NCBI RefSeq assembly: GCF_030272615.1 | Contig: NC_081413.1 | Coordinates: 165,183,080 to 165,247,079 of the forward strand | Length of the DNA stretch: 64,000 bases | Direction of reading: 5' to 3' | DNA from: Cryptomeria japonica | Lineage: Eukaryota > Streptophyta > Pinopsida > Cupressales > Cupressaceae | In this document: positions 21,309 to 30,298 of the stretch, piece by piece | Numbering within the stretch: the stretch's first letter is position 1 | How the letters are laid out: the number at the start of each line of letters is the position of its first letter | Made by a program: the position numbers and the translations under genes | The notes under the pieces: generated by a model | The model's database searches: none | What the model was told of the DNA's origin: nothing | What the model saw: only the letters and a program-made list of their open reading frames with translations

Positions 21309-22922
21309 CATTAATGGCTATTATGTTGCTCATCATTATGTGACATTGGTAGCTCATTTACTGGGGGCTCATTGTCATTCATGATGGTACAATTTCAAGT
21401 GCAATCATATTTTTTGAAGCAACATAATAGCCTAATTTTCTTGTTCCTATGGGGACAAGAGTGATTTCATACATCGCTTCTTTTGCTTATGTCCAAATCT
21501 CTCCCTAGAAGATTGTGTAAGTCCTTCTCATTGTCCTTATCCTTGGGAGGCAATGATCTTTCCTTATTTTTATCTAAGGATCCACTTTTTCCTATTTTGT
21601 GGATGTTGTGGACTTTATTACTTGATGTTATGCCTTGTATGCATTTGTTGTTGTTTGTTCAAGGGGTGTAAGTCCTTGACTACAACCTCTTTTGCACTTG
21701 GTAAAATACATCCATAATGAATTCACTCTCCCGATTGGGTTAAAAAGAGCGTCATCCTTCATTAAGAATCACTTTCACCTCGCAAAAGAAGGAAGTATTG
21801 CATTCTTATTCTCTTCTTTGTCTTATTCTAGAAAATGATATATTTGTCTAAGACAATTCCTCTCAGGGATAGGTGTCTTTTGTACAAAGATCTCTTCTCC
21901 TCTAAGGATCTCCTTTACACGTACTACAAGATATCCCTTTTCAACTATCTTATCCTTGCTTAAAGAGTGCAAAACTCTCTTGCTTGGATCTATGACATTG
22001 TTGCATTTTTGGGGTATCTTCTTTTGTGATGAAGGCAGGTATCCTTGTTCTACTTTGCTTATGACATAAACATTACACTTTTTGAGCAATGGGTCATTCT
22101 CGGAACCAGAGCATAGACTCTTAGAGCGAGATGTCTCCATTTTTCTTTTATGCAAGGTGATTATTCTCGGAACCAGAGCACAGACTCTTAGAGCGAGATG
22201 TCACGCTTTTGTACTATACATATACAGGTTGTAGCATACTCGGGCATAGACTCCTATGAGGTGCTTCTAACCTCCCTTACACACACATGCACGAGGTTGA
22301 GTGGAACTAGCGGCATAAGGCTAGATTTTCTCACTCTCCTCCCTTACATGGATCACCTAGACAGACTCTAGGGGCTAGTTTTCCATGTCCTTTTCCCATG
22401 GATCACCAATGTGTGTATTCATGCTTTTTTCCTTTCTTTTCTTCTTCTCTTTACATTTTGTTTCCATTTACATCCCTCATCTTGTGTTAGAGAACTCTCA
22501 AATCCTCACACTCTTTGTTGTGTTGGAATTGAGATTTAGTCCTCTTTCTTACCAAATGATTCTCCATTAGTTTTTGATCTCATATCAAATCTTCTTGTGA
22601 GAATTTGTCATCAATATTCTTTAACAATTCGACGTGGTAAACATGATACCCTGTTTCAACTCACTAAAATTAGCAGGCCGAAACAGGGGGGGGCATATAG
22701 CTACCCTCGAATTTTCATCACCTTCCTTAGTAAGCATTAGGTGATTTTGTGATCTAACGTGTGTTTTGTAGGGTGCGGTTCCTAACTGTGTACTGCAGAT
22801 ACCGCTGGGGGCTTCGTTCGACAGACTTATGGATATATCCTTTTTCAAATAATGTTTACTTTTCTGTACTTTAGCTTGCATATGCACGTAGTGTTCATAT
22901 GACCGCTAAAGTGGGGGCTAAA
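21309..22922 (+). other. Non-coding internal region of G with a hairpin, a direct repeat and a PPT
   Basis: No pol homology seen. Three structures stand out. A 15-bp perfect inverted repeat lies at 21316-21330 and 21418-21432. A 40-bp direct repeat with one mismatch lies at 22096-22135 and 22163-22202. A purine tract, 'taaagtgggggctaaa', sits immediately before the LTR start at 22923 and should be the polypurine tract. The right half (22620-22900) has slightly higher GC content. Confidence 0.5.
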
Positions 22923-24548
22923 TGTAGCGTCGTAAATTGTATGCACTTGCTAGGGTGGTACAATTTCACACCTAGTTTAGCACCCGCCTTGGCGCATTTT
23001 GCATTTTGCATTGCATTTCCCTTTAGCACTTAATTAATTAAATTAATTAGGTCTAGGGTTCTATTTTATCATTTCATCATCATTAAGTTGGGCCCTTTTC
23101 ATTAAAGTGTGCCCCTTTCATTTTATTCTTCCAATACATCATTTAATTAAAAACCCTAATTAGGTCCTATTTCGAACTTGGGGGCTTGATTTCGGGGGTC
23201 AAAACATCTCGAAATCACCTGTAACTTCGGGATTCTCTCTAAAATCATCATATCCGACGGCCCTGAAAATTTGGTGAAAAGTTGTCGGGACCATGGCGCT
23301 CGGAGTGCAACATGGTCCCGGACATTTTTCCCGAAATTTTAGGAGCGCGATCCAATCATAAAATAAATCTTAACCCCAAGAAATTGGCGGGATATTCAAT
23401 CTCTAGGTCGGCCAAAATACGAATTTACGATCTAGGGTTTCCTACATAAGAGCTCTCTTTCTTCATTTGAAGGGATCCGATTTTTGTTTTCAGGGACTTG
23501 ATATGCAGCGAAAGAGAAGATCTTTGAAGATTTTAACAACATTCAACATTCCTCTATCAAGCACTTATCAAATTCATTCATCCACTTAGGGCTTGGAAGA
23601 CATTGAAGAACAATAGGAAATTACCGACTGAAGATTGGCTTGTACTCCTCCCTTGAGGGTTGGGTATGATTTCATGTTGTTTTCATGTCTTTGCATAAGC
23701 TTCAATATATCCTTTATTCATGCTTTAGATCACTTTGCATCTTGATTTAGAGCATTTACATTATCATTTACAAGAAATTAGGGTTTACTTTCTAGGTTGC
23801 TCTAGTTTGCTTACTTGCATCTTAGGACCTTGCACACACACTAGGTCTGCACACACAATACATTTTACAATACAACTTGGCTATTCGTGGAGGTGGAAAT
23901 CACCGAAGCGGGGGTTTGACTAAGGCAAAACCCTATATAGTCGTCCACCACACCTTTTCAGATATAAGTGCAGGTTTCAGAATTCGGATGACGCCGCAAG
24001 TTACAGATTCGGAAGAAGCAGACGGAGACCGAACTTCACACCAAATCTCAGAGAAAAAGACTAGGACAGGGGCGTGGGGCGCCCTGGTCCTGCCAGGACA
24101 GGGGCGCTGGGCGCCCTGGTCCTTCTGACAACAGTTTTTAGCATTTTTGACAGCTTTGCAAAACAGCAGTTTCCGGAGCAGTTTCAGGGGCAGAATCAGG
24201 ACAGTGGCACCCGCACCCCCATCCCGAACATTTTCAGTCAGATTTTAACTCCGAGTACGCATTTGCATTCTTGTCTTGTCCTTGTGTTTACAGCTTTCCA
24301 TTGTTTAAGTTCAATTCTGCAATCTTGTTATTAGTTCATACTTGCACTTTGGGGTTAGGGATTGAACTTGCATCATTTCATCTTTCAATTACAACAAAGG
24401 AATAGAAATCCTAATAGGTAGCCCGTGGCTCTCTCTTCCACAAAAAGAAGTAGCCAATTGTGTGATACCTCTAGGCTCTTTCGTATTCCACAAGTGTGTG
24501 GTTGAAAGTGAGATTAGGGCATGTTTGCTTAGTGTCACTTTTTCCCCC
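22923..24548 (+). mobile_element. 3' LTR of gypsy derivative G
   Basis: Starts TGTAGCGTCGTAAATTGTATG right after a polypurine tract and runs about 1.6 kb to around 24548. It contains 'ctacataagagctctctttc', a possible TATA-like region near 23442, and a GC-rich tandem duplication with a 32-bp period at 24064-24125. Short frames inside (for example 23877-24128) are not supported as genes. The start is secure from the partial copy at 20341. The end is approximate because the TSD is not clear. Confidence 0.6.
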
Positions 24549-24848
24549 ACACAATATTGAACTAACTATTGTAAAGATCTAATGATAGTTTACCTGTTCA
24601 TGCATGAGGGTGTAATGATACTATAGTATTGAGCTAAGAGGAAAGATTAGTGAGTGATTGGTTTATGATTGTTTTAGTTATTCTGGGTCTTACCGGTTGC
24701 ACTCTATTTCAAACAGTATTACTGTTTGCCAGTCATTTGGAGTATTTGCTGTCAAACTGGATTTGGACTGTATTTTTGTTTGTATTGATTCAACCCACCC
24801 TCTCAGTACCGGTTTGTTACTATTCGTTCATCTTGAGTTATCACTATC

Positions 24849-25335
24849 ACACAATAAAAGTTTGTTAAGTAAAGCTATTGAAATGGGAGGAAAGCATCTT
24901 GCCTCTACCTCCAATGTTACTTTCTTTTATTCTGACATTTCTAATAGACAAATTGAAATAGAGCAAGAACTGGAAAGGATATGCAAGGCATATGTCCCAC
25001 TCCAGGACTCTATACTTGCCTTTAGCAAATATGTAGATGATTTGCATAATAGACTGGACATCTATAATAATGAGAAGGCAAAGAGACTCTAATCTCTTAA
25101 AGATCTCAAGAGTCAGCTCACATCATAGGTAGACATACTTCAGAGAGCCCACTCTAATGCAGAAGCTATTCTTGCCACCCCTGAAACCTGCACACTGGAC
25201 TCAATGGAAGAATTTCATTCACACTTGATGTCTACATTTGAGTATACTGAGAACATATTGGAATCATGGGAAAATGCTTTGTCATAGATGAAGAAGAGCT
25301 ACAATGATATTTTTATGAGATTAGCTAATGCATGA
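24849..25335 (+). pseudogene. ORFX of element A, C-terminal part after solo LTR B1
   Basis: Continuation of ORFX downstream of B1. The frame reads KAIEMGGKHLASTSNVTFFY, then IEIEQELERICKAYVPLQDS, with stops at 25090, 25126 and 25285 (TAA, TAG, TAG) and a final TGA at 25333-25335. The stretch is helical and coiled-coil-like. Removing B1 leaves a one-base frame difference, so a frameshift lies near the insertion site. Added to the part before B1, the original protein would be roughly 1000 residues. Confidence 0.5.
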
Positions 25336-25552
25336 ACTTTTAAGATATATATATATATATATATTTTAACTTTTCAATTTGGCATTGTTGTCAAAGGGGG
25401 AGTAGAAATATGTATGTGTGTTTTTGAAACTTTTGTATAATGTATGCTTTAAGGGGGAGCATGAGTAAATGTGTAATTTTTTTGTGTATGCACACTTAGT
25501 GGTATTATTGTAAAATTTTCTAAGTGTCGCCATTAATGCCAAAGGGGGAGAT
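25336..25552 (+). promoter_or_regulatory. 3' non-coding region of A with three polypurine tracts and a TA repeat
   Basis: A (TA)n run at about 25347-25366 is followed by three AAGGGGGAG-type tracts at 25391-25403, 25449-25459 and 25539-25552. The last abuts the 3' LTR start TGTTGGCTTG at 25553 and would prime plus-strand synthesis. Repeated tracts of this type mark Sirevirus-like elements, and the same pattern is seen in C, E, H and J. Confidence 0.7.
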
Positions 25553-26580
25553 TGTTGGCTTGATGATGATTGTAATGTATTCATCATTTGTTGTCATTGA
25601 TGAAACACTCTCACACACACATATGATTATATTAACTACCGATGTAACTTCAATTGTTTACTTTGTCAACCGGTATGTTAGAGGTTATACTAAGAGGTTC
25701 ATCTCTAATCGGTACTTTGTGTCAACCGATATGTGCATAAGAGACAGTCTGTGATTATACTAAGTTGGCATCAAGCTGAAGATCAAGATGGAGATCAAGC
25801 GAAGATTTAAGGACAACAGTTCATATGCTTTATTCAAATTGGTATTTGATTGTTCCAACCGGTATTTAGTATTTTTATGATGAGTTATGATCACTTGTCC
25901 AGATACTCTGCACCTAAGAAATTGTGCTATGATTTCTTAAGGCTGACATGAAATCATGAGGTCTATATATTGACATTGCATTGAATTATTTGATATAGTG
26001 AAAAGTGTTATGTGCGAAAGGAAAAAGAGTTAAGTTGCAGAGTATGTAGAAGAGCAACATTGAATATGTTTAGAAGGATCTAATTAAGCAAGTATTGTGC
26101 TACTTAGAACAGATCAAACCATTCTTGTTGTTTTCTAACCATTACATCAGAATCAAATCCCCTAACCAGGTAAACTTTAACAAGCTTCAATGTATAAATC
26201 CTTTAACAGGGTGATCCATTAGTTTGGATTCACAAATCCTCCACCGAGGTTTCTCCTAACAGGGTACTACCTTTGAAAGGGTATAAGCTTCTAATCAAGC
26301 TTTGGGATCTCTAACAAGATTCTCTCCTAGCATAGCACTTTGTAGACCTTAACTGGTCAGTTATCTATTACTGTAGATAGTTAACTTGTGAGTTCCGTCT
26401 CACTGTGGTTTTTACCTATTTGGGTTTTCCACGTACAAAACATTTGTGTTATGGTGGATGCTTTACTTTTGGTGGATAATGTTATATCATTTTGGATTGC
26501 ATACATTGTTTTTAAAAGATTTGTTAAGTTCATCTACCGGTTAGTGTTTGAAGTAGTTTTTATTTTAGTGTCATTGATTC

Positions 26581-26611
<31 letters not shown>

Positions 26612-26639
26612 ACCCTCTCAGTGCTTTTCAAGTCCATCA
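25553..26639 (+). mobile_element. 3' LTR of element A
   Basis: 1087 bp from TGTTGGCTTGATGATG to GTCCATCA. It aligns throughout with the 5' LTR. A run of 30 C at 26582-26611 replaces the short C tract of the other copies (the 5' LTR has a split tract of about 12), showing slippage expansion or an assembly artefact at this homopolymer. At 26640 the gag of element E begins on the minus strand. Confidence 0.88.
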
Positions 26640-27230
26640 CTCTAGTATACTTGTTCTGATTTTGTGAATCTTCTATTGTTGAAACCTTAGAGATATAGGG
26701 TTTAGTAAGATTTTTCAATACCTTTTTCACAACTTCATCTTCCAACAAGTTACCACCAAGACCTCTAATCTTATTTACAACACCATCTATCTTCTGCAAG
26801 TAGCTAGTTATATTGTCTTCTTCCATCTGCAAGCATTCATATTTAGTTTTAACATTCTGCAACTTAGCTTGTTTGACTATATCATCTCCTTTTTAATTCT
26901 TTTCTAATTTATTCCAAACATCATATGCATATTACAAAGATACAACTCTTGTAAAATTCAGTCTTAGAAAGAGCACTAAAGATAGAAAACCTTGCCTTTT
27001 CATTATCTTAAAATTCCTTGGTCTCATCTGGAGTGTTCACCCTAGTTGATGATTTGATGTAATTTTGTGTAACAGAGTTCCAAACTTCATATCCGAGAGA
27101 AATTAGGTAACCTTGCATCTTCACTTTCCAGAAAGCATAGTTGGATCCATCAAACATTGGGATTGTCAGTTTGTGCACCATTAGGATCTCCTCAACCAGT
27201 TAAGCTCTTCTCCAAGGAGCCAAAGCATTG
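26640..27230 (-). pseudogene. Copia gag remnant (element E)
   Basis: Minus-strand gag of element E, close to its start. A block MVHKLTIPMFDGSNYAFWKV (about 27185-27125) matches the usual N-terminus of copia gag, where the protein begins with a 'F-D-G-x-N-Y-x-x-W' pattern. The frame 26862 to about 26650 continues as a UBN2-type gag (KTKYECLQMEEDNITSYLQK; LLEDEVVKKVLKNLTKPY). Several stops break the part between. It is cut at 26640 by the 3' LTR of element A. The zinc knuckle and protease are missing. Confidence 0.82.
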
Positions 27231-27246
27231 ATACCAATTATTGAAT
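27231..27246 (-). promoter_or_regulatory. Primer binding site region of element E
   Basis: On the minus strand the LTR end TTTAACA (27247) is followed by 'attcaataattggtatcaatgc', which contains a degenerate initiator-Met primer site (ttggtatcaatgc). The few extra bases between LTR and primer site look like a small local duplication. Confidence 0.6.
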
Positions 27247-28482
27247 TGTTAAATTAGATCTATAGTAACTAAAATTTATCACATAATCAAAAGAAAGATT
27301 TGAACATGAAAAGAAAAACACACGATACATAATGAAACACCAGATTAGATGTGGAAAACCCTCTTAAGGGAAAAACCATAGAAAATACTATTCTCAATAT
27401 ATGAACACCTGTTAGGATGCCACTGGTTAAGGTGATATTTACAAAGAAAGGCTCATTGCTAGAGGCTCACTACCAAAGGGCTCACTACTCAAAAGAAATA
27501 AAGAAAGACTCACTACTAGAGGACTCATTGCCCAAATGAAGAAGAATAAAAGAGAAAGAATCCACCATTGATACACTCTGCAAACATAAGAGCTGTAGAT
27601 ACCTTTAGCTCACTGCTTCTCATAGCTAAAACATGAAAGTCCACACTTCTCAATGCTTTTCACCAACTCAAAGAACACTTATCACCAACTCAAACAATCA
27701 GGGAGATAGATCCTCTTTCATACACCTTCATTGCATACACGTATGCCACAACTCACTTCTTTTCAATTTCTCACACTCTAATTTCACCTTTTTTATCTTC
27801 AACAAATTATCCTTTATTTATATCCTCCTTACATATGCAAAATCTCCCAAGGTTGGCTAAGCATCTTAGCTGAACATAATTTCAACTAGGTTGGAACTAA
27901 ATATTCCCGTAGTGTAAAAGAATGTAAAGTGGACCACAACACATCTTAACTAAGACAAAAATAAACATCATACACGTTATACAATGATCTATAATCTTCA
28001 GAGTAATAATGCAAAGTGTAAACACCTAAGGTCAGCCAAATCTAGAGTAAACATTGGTGAACTTTGAAACCATGCCTCCAGAGCCCAAGAAATCATGCCA
28101 ACTAAATGAATTGAAGCTAAGGAAATTACCAACTTATCTCCAAAACCACAACACCAGAAACCATAAAGCGAAGAAATGCAAAGCATGCATTTCACATGGA
28201 AACATTGTCAAACACCATCACACACTAGTAAACATAAAGTCCTTAGCACTGCAATATGAAGCACCAAATCCCAAATCTAGCATCTCTAAAGACTGCTTAA
28301 CAACATATCCAAGTTGGAAGAATAGATGTACAATATAGAAGAAATGTGGAGAAAATCTCATAGCACAATTGCTCATGAAACTCAACATCAACTATACCAA
28401 CCAACCAACCACTAATGACAACAAAAGCATGTTGACATCAATGAAAAAACACCAACAACTCATTTTTTCCAAGCTTGCAACA
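27247..28482 (-). mobile_element. 5' LTR of copia element E
   Basis: 1236 bp, starting TGTTGCAAGCTTGG at 28482 and ending TAACA at 27247. It is uninterrupted, so it serves as the empty-site reference for the F insertion in the 3' LTR. Unlike LTRs A, B, D and F, it lacks a clear CCCTTAACCGGGT array. On the plus strand it shows repeated 'ggctcactgc'-type units at about 27445-27530, the counterpart of that array. Confidence 0.8.
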
Positions 28483-29399
28483 AAAGGTTCAAAAAGCTCA
28501 TCTACAAAGGGTAAGGTAGATAATGGAGATGATGGAATGATTTCTTTAGGTGTGATGGGTGATGCAGGTAATAAGGGTGGTGAAAGGAATTGTTGGTGCA
28601 AATAGTGAAAGAATTCATCTTTGTTCTAAGGGTTCGCATGTAGCTTAAGGTTGTATCCATTGAAAATTAATTAAAATTGGACTAGATCAATAATTATAAG
28701 TTGGACAACACCTAGAAAAACTTGTTTGATTTCATAAGGACCTATTTGTCATGTCTAACGTTTAACTTTATGATATTTAAACCTAGAGTCATATAACAAT
28801 ATCCAATCACCTTCATGCAATTCCTTTATTTTTAATGAAATACTCATGCCATTTACTCCTTTATTTCTATATTATTTCTATATGGTGCACTACCTCTAAC
28901 CTCATATCATCTAAGGCATTAAGATGGTGTAATCAATCTTGTTGAGCTTCATTAAGATTCTTTCCCAATTGCACTATCGTCCTTAGTGTTTTTGTATTTA
29001 AACTCAATTGGTAGGATAATTTTTTTACCATGAAATAGCTCATAGGTCGTAAGCCATGTGGTTGGTTTCTATGTTGTCCTACATGTCCAAATCCCTTCTA
29101 GTAACTGGATGCCTAGTCTCTTCTATGTAGTTGAATTATTTTTGTAAGAATTGTTTCAAGGTCTATGTTTGTCACCCCAACCTACCCATTAGATTGTGGT
29201 TGGTAAGTTGTTGAATTTTTATTCTTGATATCATATTATTTAACTAATTGTGTAGTTATATTTGAAGTAAATTGGGACCCTTGGTCTGTAATCATATCCA
29301 TAGGCACACCATATCTTTTAAAGAAACCTTCATACAATAATGTGGCTACCTTGGTATCTCTAGAAATATTACAAGATTTGGCTTCTACTCACTTAGGTA
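28483..29399 (-). pseudogene. Ty3/gypsy integrase C-terminal remnant (element N)
   Basis: Minus-strand gypsy integrase. Readable blocks: ATLLYEGFFKRYGVPMDMIT then DQGSQFTSN (about 29330-29255) with a catalytic Asp, NSTTYQPQSNG just after, and further on MSISLKIKELHEGDWILLYD (28860-28800) and IGPYEIKQVF, the C-terminal integrase domain. Many stops and frameshifts. The stretch 28483-28640 shows no clear motif and may be 3' non-coding sequence of N. Continuous with 33859-34620 once element C and one TSD copy are removed. Confidence 0.8.
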
Positions 29400-30141
29400 T
29401 GTTAGGATTCCCATAGATATTGAAGGGGGGGGGGGGGGGTGTACCGATATGCAAAAAATAATGCAATAAACAGAATTAAGAGCATCCACATGAAAAGCAC
29501 ACCATGACACAAGGATTTAACGAGGAAACCCGATGTGGGAAAAACCTCGGTGGGATTTGTGACCCACAATATTCACTTACTCGCCAATAAGAGAATATTA
29601 CTTACAAGAGGGGCCTACACATGCAGGAAGGCCAATTGTCTAGAGCTCACTACTCAATGGAAAGTCTCACTGACTTACAATATGGATTATACAAATCCAA
29701 TATCTTGTACTACTTTACAATAGCATCTATAATGCCAGATCCAGTACTGGTTTCTGCTCTGTTCTTTACATAAAACCTTTAACCTATATTTTGCATAATA
29801 GGTCTACCTAATATCTTCTTCTTCTTCGCTTACAAAATGTCTACAATGATCTCTCTTATATATAAGTCATTTTACAACTTGCCAAGTTGGCTTACAAAGT
29901 TTTTACAATAATAAACAAAATATAATGTATCAAAAATCCTGTCAGCCTCTGTGTCAGTATGCTTCCTTTCTCTGTGTCGGTGCCAGTGGTTTGAGTGCCA
30001 GTGTAGAGTGTGATCTGTTGATGCTGGTGAACTATCTTGTTGGTGTAATGCCTTGTCGGTGCCATAGGATTGTAAGGTTACCATCAATGACAAAACCTTC
30101 AATCACCTACAATGTCTCATTGGAGTGTGCATATGCCAACA
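29400..30141 (-). mobile_element. 3' LTR of element C
   Basis: Read on the minus strand it starts TGTTGGCATATGCACACTCC (30141) and ends CCTAACA (29400). A 15-G run at 29425-29439 (plus strand) is the expanded C tract of the 'attcacccccc' block. About 57 bp present in the 5' LTR just after this tract are missing here. Confidence 0.9.
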
Positions 30142-30298
30142 ATCTCCCCCTTTGGCTTTGATGGCAACACTCATGAGAAAATCCAAAAGTGTATCCAAAA
30201 CTTTAATCCAAAAATATGTTACCAATAATATAGGAATTCCCCCTAAGTAGATAAGTCTTTTGCCAGCTATTTTCTCATACCACTACTCCCCCTTTGGC
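30142..30298 (-). promoter_or_regulatory. Three polypurine tracts before the 3' LTR of C
   Basis: Complement of AAGGGGGAG-type tracts at 30142-30155 (next to the LTR), 30236-30246 and 30285-30298. Same arrangement as in A and J. The LTR-proximal one is the likely primer for plus-strand synthesis. Confidence 0.7.

Larger units (their letters stand above)
20341..24548 (+). mobile_element. Gypsy-type derivative G, internally deleted, inside LTR B1
   Basis: The unit starts with the first about 35 bp of an LTR (GCATCGTAAATTGTACGCAC type, 20346 on), which then joins coding sequence directly. The full copy of that LTR is at 22923 to about 24548. Between them lie a 298-codon ORF with a G-patch and about 1.6 kb of non-coding DNA. 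No RT or integrase remains. The insertion point is clear by comparison with LTR B2 (near 40000). No convincing TSD was found, so the right end is approximate. Confidence 0.65.
19049..24843 (+). mobile_element. Solo LTR B1 (copia), itself split by gypsy derivative G
   Basis: Left part from TGTTGGCATTATGTGAACC (19049) to 20340, right part about 24549-24843 ending TTATCA. Together about 1.59 kb, matching LTR B2 at 38780-40266. Flanks are ctatt (19044-19048) and ctatc (24844-24848), 4 of 5 matching. It has an array of GAACCGG(C/T)AT-like repeats near its start, a TTTAGGG doublet at about 19618-19635, palindromic mini-repeats at 19885-20100, 'atggtttttctcagttgggt' near 20210 and, after the G insert, 'attgattcaacccaccctct' near 24786. 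It interrupts ORFX of element A. Confidence 0.85.
13533..26639 (+). mobile_element. Element A: pol-less copia/Sirevirus-type element with gag-like ORF and ORFX
   Basis: Both LTRs are 1087 bp (13533-14619 and 25553-26639). The primer site follows the first and polypurine tracts precede the second. The internal region codes for a coiled-coil, zinc-knuckle gag-like protein (14682-15945) and a second long protein, ORFX (16399-25335, interrupted by solo LTR B1). No protease, integrase, RT or RNase H is present, so A must have used enzymes supplied by another element. It sits inside the gag/integrase junction of E, but its flanks (tcacc and ctcta) do not form a TSD. About 13.1 kb with nested inserts, about 7.3 kb without. 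Confidence 0.8.

Noticed and set aside
23877-24334. Two overlapping frames in the G LTR
   Set aside because: They cross the GC-rich tandem duplication of the LTR and show no domain.
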